Positions 33,751 through 42,953 of a stretch of 64,000 nt of DNA are shown here, piece after piece. The position numbers and the translations under genes are program-made. The notes below the pieces were generated by a model that saw only the letters and a list, made by a program, of their open reading frames with translations, had not been told where the DNA came from and did not search any database. The DNA is from an uncultured Burkholderiales bacterium (lineage in GTDB: Bacteria; Pseudomonadota; Gammaproteobacteria; Burkholderiales; Burkholderiaceae_C), in NCBI GenBank assembly GCA_903822825.1, contig CAIJQQ010000056.1, forward strand, positions 1 through 64,000. Direction: 5' to 3'. The stretch's first letter is position 1. Each line of letters starts with the position of its first letter.

Positions 33751-35357
33751 CACATGCGGAAAAGTCCAAATTTCGTCTCGGCTATCGGCGCATTGAGCGA
33801 TGCGCTCAAGCCCAGCGCCAGCACGCGGCGGGTGTCGGCCGGGTCGATGATGCCGTCGTCCCACAGGCGGGCAGTGGCGTAGTAGGGGTGGCCTTGAACC
33901 TCATATTGCTCCTTGATGGGGGCTTTGAACGCGGCTTCTTCGTCGGCGCTCCACTGACCGCCCTTGCCCTCGATGCCGTCGCGCTTGACGGTGGCCAGCA
34001 CGCTGGCGGCTTGCTCACCGCCCATCACGCTGATGCGCGCGTTGGGCCACATCCACAAGAAACGGGGCGAGTAGGCGCGTCCGCACATGCCGTAGTTGCC
34101 CGCCCCAAAGCTGCCGCCAATGATGATGGTGAACTTGGGCACTGCAGCGGTGGCCACGGCCGTGACCATCTTGGCGCCGTTGCGGGCGATGCCTTCGTTT
34201 TCGTATTTGCGGCCCACCATGAAGCCGGTGATGTTTTGCAAAAACACCAGCGGGATCTTGCGCTGGCAGCACAACTCGATAAAGTGCGCGCCCTTCAAGG
34301 CCGACTCACTGAACAAGATGCCGTTGTTGGCGATGATGCCCACCGGCATGCCTTCGATGCGGGCAAAGCCGCAGATCAAGGTGGTTCCAAAGCGCGACTT
34401 GAATTCGTCGAACTCCGAGCCGTCGACGATGCGGGCGATGATCTCGCGCACGTCAAAAGGCTTGCGCGTGTCCGTGGGGATCACGCCGTACAACTCTTTG
34501 GCCTCGTGCTTGGGCGGCACGGGGATGTGCGTGGCGATGTTGGGGGCTTTTTGCGCGTTCAGGTTTTTAACCGCCTGACGTGCCAACGACAAGGCGTGCA
34601 CATCGTTTTGCGCCAGATGGTCGGCCACGCCGGAGAGGCGCGTGTGCACATCGCCACCACCCAAATCTTCGGCACTCACCACCTCGCCGGTAGCGGCTTT
34701 GACCAGCGGCGGGCCACCCAAAAAGATGGTGCCCCGGTTCTTGACAATGATGGTTTCGTCGCTCATGGCGGGCACATAAGCGCCGCCCGCCGTGCAAGAA
34801 CCCATGACCACCGCGATCTGCGCGATGCCTTGCGCGCTCATGTTGGCCTGGTTGAAAAAGATGCGGCCAAAGTGGTCGCGGTCGGGGAAGACCTCGTCCT
34901 GATTGGGCAGGTTGGCGCCGCCCGAATCCACCAGATAAATACAAGGCAAGCGGTTTTGCTGCGCGATCTCTTGCGCACGCAAATGCTTTTTCACCGTGAG
35001 CGGGTAATAGGTGCCGCCCTTGACCGTGGCGTCGTTGCACACGATCATGCAGTCCACCCCGCTCACGCGGCCGATGCCCACGATCAAGCCCGAGCTGGGC
35101 GCGTCGTTGTTGTACATGTTCAACGCCGCAAGCGGCGCGACTTCAAGAAAAGGCGTGCCGGGGTCGAGCAGCATTTGCACGCGGTCACGAGGAAGCAACT
35201 TGCCCCGAGCGGTGTGCTTGGCGCGTGCAGCATCACCGCCGCCTTGGGCGACGCGCTCGAGGTGGGCGCGCAGGTCGTTGACGACGGTCTGCATGGCGGC
35301 GGCGTTGGCGTGGAAGTCGGCCGAACGGGGGTTGAGTTGGGATTGCAAAACGGTCAT
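33750..35357 (-). CDS. liuB: methylcrotonyl-CoA carboxylase, carboxyltransferase beta subunit
   Basis: The 535-residue enzyme is a typical acyl-CoA carboxylase beta subunit: [65 protein letters not shown] and [23 protein letters not shown]. The GxCTAGGAY oxyanion block and [12 protein letters not shown] match the methylcrotonyl-CoA branch. It transfers carboxybiotin CO2 to methylcrotonyl-CoA together with LiuD. Start MTVLQSQL has a GGAAG Shine-Dalgarno; upstream residues are not family-like. It heads the operon, divergent from an AraC-type regulator. Confidence 0.94.
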   Translation of the reverse strand: MTVLQSQLNPRSADFHANAAAMQTVVNDLRAHLERVAQGGGDAARAKHTARGKLLPRDRVQMLLDPGTPFLEVAPLAALNMYNNDAPSSGLIVGIGRVSGVDCMIVCNDATVKGGTYYPLTVKKHLRAQEIAQQNRLPCIYLVDSGGANLPNQDEVFPDRDHFGRIFFNQANMSAQGIAQIAVVMGSCTAGGAYVPAMSDETIIVKNRGTIFLGGPPLVKAATGEVVSAEDLGGGDVHTRLSGVADHLAQNDVHALSLARQAVKNLNAQKAPNIATHIPVPPKHEAKELYGVIPTDTRKPFDVREIIARIVDGSEFDEFKSRFGTTLICGFARIEGMPVGIIANNGILFSESALKGAHFIELCCQRKIPLVFLQNITGFMVGRKYENEGIARNGAKMVTAVATAAVPKFTIIIGGSFGAGNYGMCGRAYSPRFLWMWPNARISVMGGEQAASVLATVKRDGIEGKGGQWSADEEAAFKAPIKEQYEVQGHPYYATARLWDDGIIDPADTRRVLALGLSASLNAPIAETKFGLFRM

Positions 35358-35457
35358 GGTGCTTCCAGTTGAATCGCTTGTAGCCGCCAGCATAAGGTGC
35401 AGCGCCCCTTTCCATTCAGCCAGATAGGTTGCAAATCCTGCCAAAATAAGCACCGCC

Positions 35458-36474
35458 ATGATCTCCACCACCCCCACCTCTCGCGCTGAAACCCCCATCG
35501 CCTTCATTGCAGCGATGGTTCAAGCCTATGCTCAGCGCGGAATGAACCCGACAGCGGCACTGGAAAAGGCACAAATTGCGCCAAGTTTGCTGAATCAGCC
35601 CCAAACCCGCGTGACGGCGCTGCAGATGGAGTGGATGAGTGAGGCCGCGATGCGCGAGCTGGACGACGAAGCGCTGGGCTGGTTTCGCCGTCGCCTGCCT
35701 TGGGGCAGCTACGGCATGCTGGTGCGCGCCTCGCTGACTGCACCCACCTTGGGGCTGGCGCTGACGCGCTGGTGCCGCCACCACAATCTGCTGACCGACG
35801 ACATCCGGCTGACCTTGAGCACATCGGATGGGCTGGCCCACATTGAGCTGCACGAGGCGCACGACCTGAAAACCCTGCGCGAATTTTGCACAGTCTCCGT
35901 CTTGCGCAACGCGCTGGGTGTGGCCTGCTGGCTGACCGATTCGCGCATCCCATTGAGCGCCACAGCGCTGCGCTTTGCGCCGCCACCGCACGCAGACAGC
36001 TACGGCGTGTTGTTTGACGGCCCCAGCCAATTCAATGCACCGCAAAGTCGCCTGAGTTTTGACGCCGGCTACCTGAAGCTGCCCATTCGGCGCGATGAAG
36101 CGGCGTTGCAAAGGATGCTGCAACGCGCCCTGTTGCTGACGGTTCGCCCCTACCGACGCGACCGTTTGCTGGTGGAGAAAGTACGCCAAACCCTGGCCGA
36201 ACACCCCGAAAACAGCCGCAACGCCGACAACCTGGCCGCGTGGCTGAACCTGTCGCCCCGCACACTTCACCGACAACTCAAGGAAGAAGGCGCCAGCTTG
36301 CAGGCGCTCAAGAACAGTGTGAGGCGTGACACCTCTGTGGACTTGCTGCTTCGCTCAACTCGCCCAATCAAGCAGATTGCCGTTGAGGTGGGGTTTCAAA
36401 ATGAAAAAAGCTTCATGCGGGCGTTCAAGGGATGGACGGGAACGACCCCCGAAGCCTTTCGCCAAGGGGGCTGA
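35458..36474 (+). CDS. AraC-family transcriptional regulator, probably of the liu block
   Basis: The 338-residue protein has an N-terminal arabinose-binding-like (OruR/ArgR type) domain (about 15-200) and a C-terminal AraC double helix-turn-helix (about 235-335): [52 protein letters not shown]. It is divergent from liuB with 100 bases between start codons, a layout that usually marks a local regulator. LiuR-type palindromes are absent from this promoter region, so the liuB half of the pathway may respond to this AraC protein while the liuA half responds to LiuR. Confidence 0.87.
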   Translation: MISTTPTSRAETPIAFIAAMVQAYAQRGMNPTAALEKAQIAPSLLNQPQTRVTALQMEWMSEAAMRELDDEALGWFRRRLPWGSYGMLVRASLTAPTLGLALTRWCRHHNLLTDDIRLTLSTSDGLAHIELHEAHDLKTLREFCTVSVLRNALGVACWLTDSRIPLSATALRFAPPPHADSYGVLFDGPSQFNAPQSRLSFDAGYLKLPIRRDEAALQRMLQRALLLTVRPYRRDRLLVEKVRQTLAEHPENSRNADNLAAWLNLSPRTLHRQLKEEGASLQALKNSVRRDTSVDLLLRSTRPIKQIAVEVGFQNEKSFMRAFKGWTGTTPEAFRQGG

Positions 36475-36507
36475 CTCTTCAAGCATGTCGGGGTCTTATG
36501 TCACCCT

Positions 36508-36678
36508 TCAACCTTGGGCGGCTTGTGGCCGGGCACGTCCATCGCGGCACGCTTGCGAGCAGTATTTGACCTGCTCCCAATTTTTCGCCCAGGACTTGCG
36601 CCACGTCATTTCACGGTGACAGCGCTCGCACACCTTGCTGGGCAAGGATGACTTGTTGCCTTTGAATGGTTTTTTCAT
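36508..36678 (-). CDS. DUF2256 family small Cys-rich protein
   Basis: The 56-residue protein reads MKKPFKGNKSSLPSKVCERC at the start, then MTWRKSWAKNWEQVKYCSQA, giving CxxC and CxxxC pairs (Cys17, Cys20, Cys40, Cys44) that probably bind zinc. This is the DUF2256 pattern. The family is often found beside photolyase/cryptochrome genes; here it is divergent from the MerR-photolyase cluster. The function is unknown. The Shine-Dalgarno is weak, but the motif match makes the gene secure. Confidence 0.85.
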   Translation of the reverse strand: MKKPFKGNKSSLPSKVCERCHREMTWRKSWAKNWEQVKYCSQACRDGRARPQAAQG

Positions 36679-36754
36679 GTGAACGCCACGGATAAAAGAC
36701 CTTGGAAATTGACCATTGACATACCTTAAATCTGCTCACAGTATGAGCCATTCC

Positions 36755-36760
36755 TATAAT
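36755..36760 (+). promoter_or_regulatory. perfect -10 box upstream of the MerR-type regulator
   Basis: TATAAT at 36755-36760 lies 31 bases before the ATG of the regulator gene. No good -35 is found 16-18 bases upstream, while a perfect TTGACA stands at 36716-36721, too far away for this -10. Such spacing suggests an activator- or MerR-type-controlled promoter for the light-repair operon. Confidence 0.4.
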
Positions 36761-36791
36761 TCAATTCAATACCTACTCAAAAGTCAGTTTC

Positions 36792-37793
36792 ATGCCGGAA
36801 TCCATCTCAAATCACCGCATTGGTGCTGTCTCCGCCCTGTCTGGTGTGCCCGTGTCCACGCTGCGGGTATGGGAGACACGGCATGGTGCATTTGCACCCC
36901 ATAAATCCAAAGGCCGCCATCGCTTGTATTCGGATGAGGATGCGCTGCGCGCCTCGCTCATCAAACAACTGACCGCTGCAGGTCACAGCATCAGCACCAT
37001 CGCCGCGCTTGAAGCGAACCATCTCAATGCACTGCTGATGCAGCAAAGAACCGCGCTGCGACAAAACCAACCGCCACCCGCGCACGCTGCCCCGGTCACC
37101 ATGGCAGTGGTGGGCGTGGGCATGGCCGCGCGCATGGAATTGAGCCAACAGTCCATGGGCTTGCTCAGCAAACCCATCCAAATCACCGAGATCCTGGAAG
37201 ACTTGGATGCAGCGCTCGATGCGCCACTGACATCGAACCCCTTGGTCCTGATGGTGCGCGTCAATTCATTGCATGTGAATGCAGGCCGAGACATACAGCG
37301 GCTGGTGCAAGCCCACCAGTTTCAGCAAGCCATCGTGCTCTACAACTTTGGTCAAGAGCCCGTCGTTGCAGCACTGAAACTGGCGGGCGTCAAGGTCCGC
37401 AGAGAACCGGTTTCAAACACCGAACTGGGAGAACTCATCCACTCCGTTTTGTGGATGGACAACACCCCTGAGGTCAGTGATGTTCAGCGCAGCGGCTTGG
37501 TGCCCCCTCGCAAATACAGCGACGAGACATTGAACAGGGTGGCCAACACCACCAGCCAAGTTCTGTGTGAATGCCCTCGGCATGTGGCTGAGCTGATCAC
37601 CCAGCTGTCCAGCTTTGAACAGTACAGCCAGGACTGCCTGAACAAAAGCACCGAAGACGCACACCTGCATGCTTACCTCAGCACGGTCTCGGGCTCGGCC
37701 CGAGCCTTGTTCGAAAAAGCCCTGGAGATGGTGGCGCAACACGAGAACATCTCCTTGGAGCAACCATCGGCGCCGAACCGCACCGAATCGTGA
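36792..37793 (+). CDS. MerR-family regulator beside photolyase genes (LitR-like without B12 motif)
   Basis: The 333-residue protein has an N-terminal MerR winged helix (about 8-75: HRIGAVSALSGVPVSTLRVW, then ETRHG, GRHRLYSDEDALRASLIKQL). A Rossmann-like middle (about 100-235) and a helical tail follow. The arrangement resembles light-sensing LitR/CarH regulators, but the DxHxxG cobalamin-ligand motif is not seen. LitR-type proteins lacking B12 control photolyase genes in some bacteria; here two photolyase-type genes follow on the same strand. The sensed signal is unknown. Confidence 0.78.
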   Translation: MPESISNHRIGAVSALSGVPVSTLRVWETRHGAFAPHKSKGRHRLYSDEDALRASLIKQLTAAGHSISTIAALEANHLNALLMQQRTALRQNQPPPAHAAPVTMAVVGVGMAARMELSQQSMGLLSKPIQITEILEDLDAALDAPLTSNPLVLMVRVNSLHVNAGRDIQRLVQAHQFQQAIVLYNFGQEPVVAALKLAGVKVRREPVSNTELGELIHSVLWMDNTPEVSDVQRSGLVPPRKYSDETLNRVANTTSQVLCECPRHVAELITQLSSFEQYSQDCLNKSTEDAHLHAYLSTVSGSARALFEKALEMVAQHENISLEQPSAPNRTES

Positions 37794-37877
37794 AACCGCA
37801 TGTGGCCGGCGTTGCATGGGTCACGCTGCGCCGGCAGACCCGTGAAGGTTCTCAGCGCCAGCGTCAAACGGATTGAA

Positions 37878-39407
37878 ATGGAAACACAATTGGTTTGGTT
37901 CAAGCGCGATTTGCGCGCACATGACAACGCCGCTCTGGCTTGCGCGGCCGCCCTGGGCCCGGTCATGTGTGTCTACATCGTGGAGCCGTCCTACTGGCGC
38001 GGCCCGGATGTATCTCAGAGGCAGTTCGATTTTTTGCATGAATGCCTGCGCGACTTGTTTGTGCAACTCAAGGCCTGCGGTGTGCGCCTGCAAGTGGTGA
38101 CTGGTGAGGTTACCGAGGTGCTCGAACGCCTGCACCAGGCGCAAGCCTTCAGCCACCTGCATGCGCACGAAGAAACCGGCAACGGTCTGACCTACGAACG
38201 TGACAAAGCCGTGGCCCACTGGTGCGCCGCGCACGGCGTGCAGTGGCAAGAGCATGCACAAACCGGCGTGGTGCGCCGACTGCCCAGCCGCAACCAGTGG
38301 AGCGCGCTGTGGACCGAGCGCATGCAAGCGCCCCAGATGAACACCCCCACCCTCACGCCAGCCCCTTGGCCCTGGCCTGCAGAGCGCTGGCCCGATTGGC
38401 CAACCTGGGGCTTGGCCATTGACACTGCACCCGAGCGGCAGACCGGCGGCCGACAAGCGGCTTGGGAGACCTTGCAGAGTTTTTTGAACACCCGCAGCGG
38501 GCAATACCGGGGCGGCATCTCTTCCCCCTTGAGTGCGACCAGCGCCTGCTCGCGTTTGTCGCCTTACCTGAGCTGGGGTTGCCTGAGCATGCGCGAAGTG
38601 GTGCAAGCCACCGAAAAGGCCTTGAGCCAGCCAGGCCTGGACCCGTGGACCCGCAAGGGCCTGGTGGCCTTCACCAGCCGCTTGCACTGGCACTGCCATT
38701 TCATGCAAAAGCTCGAGAGCGAGCCCGCCATTGAGCATCGCAACATGCACCGCGGTTACGACGGCCTGCGCGAAGGCGATTGGAACGCCGAACATTTTGA
38801 GCGCTTGCGCACCGCCACCACCGGCTGGCCCTTGGTGGACGCCTGCGTGACCATGCTGCAACAAACCGGTTGGCTCAATTTCCGCATGCGCGCCATGCTG
38901 GTGTCGGTGGCGGCCTACCCCCTGTGGCTGCACTGGCGCGAAGTGGGGCAGTGGCTGGCCGGACAGTTTGTAGACTACGAGCCCGGCATCCACTGGAGCC
39001 AGATGCAAATGCAGTCGGGCACAACCGGCATCAACACCACTCGCGTGTACAACCCGATCAAGCAAGCGCAAGACCACGACCCGCAAGGCGTTTTTGTGCG
39101 GCGCTGGATGCCGGTGCTGCGCCAAGTGCCCGACACCTGGCTGTTCGAGCCCTGGAAGATGCCGCCTTCGGTGCAGTCAGCTTGCGGTGTGGTGGTCGGC
39201 ACCCACTGGCCTGAGCCGGTGGTGGACTTGCTTTCAGCCACGCGCTCGGCCAAAGCCCTGCTGCATGCGCGACGAAGCGCACCCGAAGTACGCGAGGGTA
39301 AACAAGCCATCCTTGAACAACACGCCTCGCGTCGAGTCACCCAGCCAACAAAGCGCCGCCGAACACCCCCTGCCATTGAAGACAAACAAATCCAATGGGA
39401 TTTTTGA
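37878..39407 (+). CDS. cryptochrome/deoxyribodipyrimidine photolyase family protein
   Basis: The 509-residue flavoprotein begins with the DNA photolyase antenna domain (METQLVWFKRDLRAHDNAAL). The FAD-binding domain has SGQYRGGISSPLSATSACSR, SRLSPYLSWGCLSMREV, FTSRLHWHCHFMQKL, TGWPLVDACVTMLQQTGWLN, FRMRAMLVS and VDYEPGIHWSQMQMQSGTTG. These blocks are conserved across class I photolyases and cryptochromes. It either repairs UV pyrimidine dimers with light or acts as a photoreceptor; the sequence alone does not settle which. The C-terminal tail (about 470-509) is basic. The next gene starts 2 bases after its stop. Confidence 0.9.
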   Translation: METQLVWFKRDLRAHDNAALACAAALGPVMCVYIVEPSYWRGPDVSQRQFDFLHECLRDLFVQLKACGVRLQVVTGEVTEVLERLHQAQAFSHLHAHEETGNGLTYERDKAVAHWCAAHGVQWQEHAQTGVVRRLPSRNQWSALWTERMQAPQMNTPTLTPAPWPWPAERWPDWPTWGLAIDTAPERQTGGRQAAWETLQSFLNTRSGQYRGGISSPLSATSACSRLSPYLSWGCLSMREVVQATEKALSQPGLDPWTRKGLVAFTSRLHWHCHFMQKLESEPAIEHRNMHRGYDGLREGDWNAEHFERLRTATTGWPLVDACVTMLQQTGWLNFRMRAMLVSVAAYPLWLHWREVGQWLAGQFVDYEPGIHWSQMQMQSGTTGINTTRVYNPIKQAQDHDPQGVFVRRWMPVLRQVPDTWLFEPWKMPPSVQSACGVVVGTHWPEPVVDLLSATRSAKALLHARRSAPEVREGKQAILEQHASRRVTQPTKRRRTPPAIEDKQIQWDF

Positions 39408-39408
39408 C

Positions 39409-40965
39409 ATGACACCCGACACAGAACCCGCCGCACCGATTCGCCACTTGGTCATTGTCTTGGGCGATCAGCTCGCCGAAGGCGCCAGCGCACTGACCGA
39501 CTTCGACCCGGCCCAAGATGTGGTCTGGATGGCAGAGGCCATGCAGGAGTCGACGCATGTGCCCTCGGCCAAGCAGCGCATCGCGGTGTTCCTGAGCGCC
39601 ATGCGGCACTTCGCACAGACCCTGCAGGGCAAGCGCTGGCGGGTGGACTATACCGAGCTGGATCAAGACGGCCACACGGGAACGCTGCAAGGCGAGTTGG
39701 CCCGCGCCATCGCCAAATGGCAACCCGCCCAACTGGTGATGACCGCGCCCGGCGACTGGCGCGTACTGCAAGCACTGCAGGCCACCGCCAAGACCCACCA
39801 AAGGGTGCTGAGCGTGCGCGACGACACCAGTTTTTTCACCACCGTGCGCGACTTTTCGGCGCACATCCAGGGGCGCAAACAGTTGCGCATGGAATATTGG
39901 TACCGTGAACAGCGCCAGCGCTTTGGCATCCTGATGGAGGGCAAACAACCCGTGGGAGGCCAATGGAATTTTGACGCCGACAACCGCGAATCGTTTGGCA
40001 AAAAAGGCCCGCAAAACCTGCCTGCGCCCAAGCGCTTTGCGCCAGACCAGGTCACGGCGCAGGTCATCGCGCTGGTTCACAAAGTGTTCGACAAGCACCC
40101 CGGTGAGCTGGTCGAATTTGGCTGGCCTGTCACGCGGGCGCAGGCACTGGAGGCCCTGCAGGACTTCATTGCCCACCGCTTGCCTTTGTTCGGGCAGTTC
40201 GAAGACGCCATGTGGGAAGGTGAGCCCTGGCTCTACCACTCGCATTTGTCGGTGTGCCTGAACCTCAAACTGCTGTCCGCACGAGAAGTGGTGCAGGCGG
40301 CGCAAGACGCGTGGCAAACAGGCCATGCGCCGCTGCCCGCCGTGGAAGGTTTTGTGCGGCAAATTTTGGGCTGGCGCGAATACGTGCGCGGCATGTACTG
40401 GACCCAAATGCCGGGCTACATCGCGCTCAATGCGCTGGACGCGCAAGAAGCCTTGCCTGCGTTTTATTGGACTGGTGAGACAGACATGGCCTGCCTGCGC
40501 GACGCGCTGCAGCAAACGCTGAGACACGGCTATGCACACCACATCCAGCGCCTGATGGTGCTGGGCCTGTATGGTCTGCTGCTCGGCGTGCAGCCGCAGC
40601 AAATGCACGCATGGTTTTTGAGTGTGTTTGTGGACGCAGTGGAATGGGTGGAACTGCCCAACACGCTGGGCATGTCGCAGTTTGGCGATGGCGGCCTGAT
40701 GGCCAGCAAACCTTATGTGGCCAGCGGCAAGTACATCCAGCGCATGAGCAACCACTGCCAGGGCTGCAAGTTTGATCCTGCGCAATCGTTGGGGCCACAG
40801 GCCTGCCCTTACACCACGCTGTATTGGGATTTTTTAAAGCGACACCAGCCCATGCTGGAGAAGAACCCGCGCATGGGCATGCAGCTCAAAAATCTGAACC
40901 GACTGTCTGCTGAAACGCAAGAGCAGATTCAACAGCAGGCACAATCCCTTCGGACTGTCGCTTGA
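39409..40965 (+). CDS. phrB: iron-sulfur bacterial photolyase/cryptochrome (PhrB, (6-4) photolyase-like)
   Basis: The 518-residue protein belongs to the FeS-BCP class: RHLVIVLGDQL at the N terminus, MEYWYREQRQRFGILM, WNFDADNRESFGKKGP, VEGFVRQILGWREYVRGMYW and MSQFGDGGLMASKPYVASGK. Four cysteines expected to hold a 4Fe-4S cluster are present: one in DMACLRDAL, two in HCQGCKFD and one in ACPYTTLYW. Known members repair (6-4) photoproducts or sense light. It is the third gene of the MerR-photolyase operon. Confidence 0.9.
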   Translation: MTPDTEPAAPIRHLVIVLGDQLAEGASALTDFDPAQDVVWMAEAMQESTHVPSAKQRIAVFLSAMRHFAQTLQGKRWRVDYTELDQDGHTGTLQGELARAIAKWQPAQLVMTAPGDWRVLQALQATAKTHQRVLSVRDDTSFFTTVRDFSAHIQGRKQLRMEYWYREQRQRFGILMEGKQPVGGQWNFDADNRESFGKKGPQNLPAPKRFAPDQVTAQVIALVHKVFDKHPGELVEFGWPVTRAQALEALQDFIAHRLPLFGQFEDAMWEGEPWLYHSHLSVCLNLKLLSAREVVQAAQDAWQTGHAPLPAVEGFVRQILGWREYVRGMYWTQMPGYIALNALDAQEALPAFYWTGETDMACLRDALQQTLRHGYAHHIQRLMVLGLYGLLLGVQPQQMHAWFLSVFVDAVEWVELPNTLGMSQFGDGGLMASKPYVASGKYIQRMSNHCQGCKFDPAQSLGPQACPYTTLYWDFLKRHQPMLEKNPRMGMQLKNLNRLSAETQEQIQQQAQSLRTVA

Positions 40966-40974
40966 TGGCCGTGG

Positions 40975-41946
40975 TCATGCCAACATAGCGGCTGCCAGTC
41001 GGGCATAAAGAGGAATGCCCAGCAGGATGTTGAACGGAAACGTCAGCCCCAGCGACAAGCCCACATACAAGGATGGGTTGGCCTCGGGCAAGGCATAGCG
41101 CAACACCGCCGGCACGGCGATGTAGGACGCACTGGCGGCCAGCACCATCAGCAAGGCCGCGTCGCCTTGCGGCACATCCAGCAGCCAGCATATGCCCAGT
41201 GCCACAGCAGCATGCGCCAACGGGGCCAGCAGGCCGTAGGCCATCAGCCAGGGCGACTGGCCGCGCAAACCCGGCAAGTTGCGTGCGGCCATCAGACCCA
41301 TATCGAGCAAAAAAAACGCCAGCATGCCCTTGAACAAATCGCCGGAGAACGGCTGCATGGCCCGCTGCCCCGCCTCACCGCTGACTACACCGATCAGCAT
41401 CGCGCCCAACAGCAAGAGTTGCGCCCCGTCCGTGAAAGACTCATGCAAGACCTTGCCCACCGAGAAGTTGCGCTCGGATGGTGCCTGCCGTGCACCGCTG
41501 GTCCCTCGCAGGCGGTTGGCCATCAACACGGCAAAGATGATGGCCGGCGACTCCATCAAAGCCATGGCCGCGGCCATGTGCCCACCATAGGCCTGCCCAT
41601 GGGTTTCGAGGTGGTTCATGGCGGTGATGAAGGTGACGGCACTGACCGAGCCATAAGTAGCCGCCAGAGCCGCCGCATCAAAGCCACCCAAAGCTCTGCG
41701 CAGCAACAAGTAACTCAAACCAGGCACCAGGATGGCCAGAAAGACCGCCACCGACAGGCTCACCGCCACTTGCCCCGTCAGCCCAGACTGGTTCAGTGCA
41801 AAGCCCCCTTTGAGGCCCAAAGCCATCAACAGGTACAGGGACAGGAAACGTGAAATCGCCGGGGGAATTTCCAGATTCGATTTCACCAACCCGGCAAAGA
41901 CGCCGAACACAAAAAACAAAATCGCAGGGTCCACCAAGGCATGCAT
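40975..41946 (-). CDS. sbtA: SbtA-family sodium-dependent bicarbonate transporter
   Basis: The 323-residue membrane protein has about ten helices in two inverted halves. Family blocks include VDPAILFFVFGVFAGLVKSN, LEIPPAISRFLSLYLLMALG, YGSVSAVTFITAMNHLE, AAMALMESPAIIFAVLMAN, FFLLDMGLMAAR and SASYIAVPAVLRYALPEANP. SbtA proteins import bicarbonate with sodium. No adjacent SbtB-type PII gene is seen. It is divergent from a LysR regulator. A role in supplying bicarbonate to carboxylases such as LiuB/LiuD is possible in a heterotroph; this is inference. Confidence 0.87.
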   Translation of the reverse strand: MHALVDPAILFFVFGVFAGLVKSNLEIPPAISRFLSLYLLMALGLKGGFALNQSGLTGQVAVSLSVAVFLAILVPGLSYLLLRRALGGFDAAALAATYGSVSAVTFITAMNHLETHGQAYGGHMAAAMALMESPAIIFAVLMANRLRGTSGARQAPSERNFSVGKVLHESFTDGAQLLLLGAMLIGVVSGEAGQRAMQPFSGDLFKGMLAFFLLDMGLMAARNLPGLRGQSPWLMAYGLLAPLAHAAVALGICWLLDVPQGDAALLMVLAASASYIAVPAVLRYALPEANPSLYVGLSLGLTFPFNILLGIPLYARLAAAMLA

Positions 41947-42004
41947 TTGAAACTCCAGTTCAGCAACTGACTGCGATTGTGTCTGCGGATATCCATCATG
42001 TAAA

Positions 42005-42032
42005 ATTGATTTTTAAATACATTAACATCAAT
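42005..42032. promoter_or_regulatory. inverted repeat, probable LysR-type operator
   Basis: ATTGAT (42005-42010) and ATCAAT (42027-42032) form a 6-base inverted repeat with a 16-base AT-rich spacer, ending 8 bases before the LysR ATG. The region contains T-N11-A patterns expected of a LysR site, so it may serve both autoregulation and control of sbtA. Confidence 0.45.
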
Positions 42033-42040
42033 AAAAGTCT

Positions 42041-42943
42041 ATGAACATCACATTCCGTCAGCTGCGCTTGTTTCTGGCCACGGCGGAGACCGGCAGTGTG
42101 ACGGCTGCGGCACGGGCCATGCACGTGACGCAACCCACGGCCTCGATGCAATTGCGCGAGATCACCGAGTCGGTGGGCATCCCGCTTTACGACATCATCG
42201 GTCGCCAGTTGCACCTGACGGACGCAGGGCTTGACCTGGCTCGTACGGCGCGCAGCATTGTGGGGGAATGGGAGGCTTTTGAGCAGTCCATCCATGCGAT
42301 GCGGGGCCTGACCCAAGGGCGGCTGCGGGTGGCGGTGGTGAGCACGGCCAAATACTTTGTTCCCCGCTTGCTGGGCAGTTTTTGTGAACATTACCCGGAC
42401 ATCGACATTTCGCTTGAAGTGCTCAACCGCGATGGCGTGGTGCAACGCTTGCGCGACAACCGCGATGACTTGTATGTCATGACCACGCCGCCTGCGGACA
42501 TGGCACTGGAAGACCAGGTGTTTCTGAGCAATCCTCTGGTGCTGATTGCCCCTCAAGGTCATGCCCTGTCAAAGCGCAAGCGGCTGGCGCTGAGCGCCTT
42601 GCAAAGCGAGCGGTTTTTGTTGCGCGAAAAAGGCTCGGGCACACGGCTGGCGACCGACCGTTTTTTCCACGAGCAAGACTTCGAGCCTGCTTCGCGTCTG
42701 GAGCTGGGCAGCAACGAGGCCATCAAGGAAGCCGTGGCAGGGCATCTGGGCGTGGCGGTGGTCTCCAGGCACGCGCTCAAGGACAGCGAACTCGCGCACG
42801 AGTTGTGCATCTTGCCCGTGGCAGGCACGCCGATCCCGTCTCAATGGCATCTGGTCTACCCCAAGGCCAAACAGATGTCGCCCATTGCAGCGGTGTTCCA
42901 GGCCCATTTGGTGCAGCAAGCCCAGCTTTGGGCCAAGGACTGA
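42041..42943 (+). CDS. LysR-family regulator (CbbR/CmpR-like), divergent from sbtA
   Basis: The 300-residue regulator has a LysR helix-turn-helix (about 4-62: FRQLRLFLATAETGSVTAAARAMHVTQPTAS, given here as adjoining segments of one helix-turn-helix) and a type 2 periplasmic-binding effector domain (about 92-295). The N terminus MNITFRQLRLFLATAETGSV and QPTASMQLREI resemble CbbR/CmpR proteins, which control carbon fixation and bicarbonate uptake genes. The divergent layout with sbtA, 94 bases between starts, supports this. The effector is unknown. Confidence 0.86.
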   Translation: MNITFRQLRLFLATAETGSVTAAARAMHVTQPTASMQLREITESVGIPLYDIIGRQLHLTDAGLDLARTARSIVGEWEAFEQSIHAMRGLTQGRLRVAVVSTAKYFVPRLLGSFCEHYPDIDISLEVLNRDGVVQRLRDNRDDLYVMTTPPADMALEDQVFLSNPLVLIAPQGHALSKRKRLALSALQSERFLLREKGSGTRLATDRFFHEQDFEPASRLELGSNEAIKEAVAGHLGVAVVSRHALKDSELAHELCILPVAGTPIPSQWHLVYPKAKQMSPIAAVFQAHLVQQAQLWAKD

Positions 42944-42953
42944 AGGCTCGCCG

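Noticed and set aside
33723-35372. Open frame of 549 codons opposite liuB
   Set aside because: Antisense shadow of a well-conserved carboxylase gene.
37794-37877. GCCGGC inverted repeat between the MerR regulator and photolyase genes as a terminator
   Set aside because: The stem is only six bases with a long loop and no T run, so it is unlikely to end transcription within the operon.
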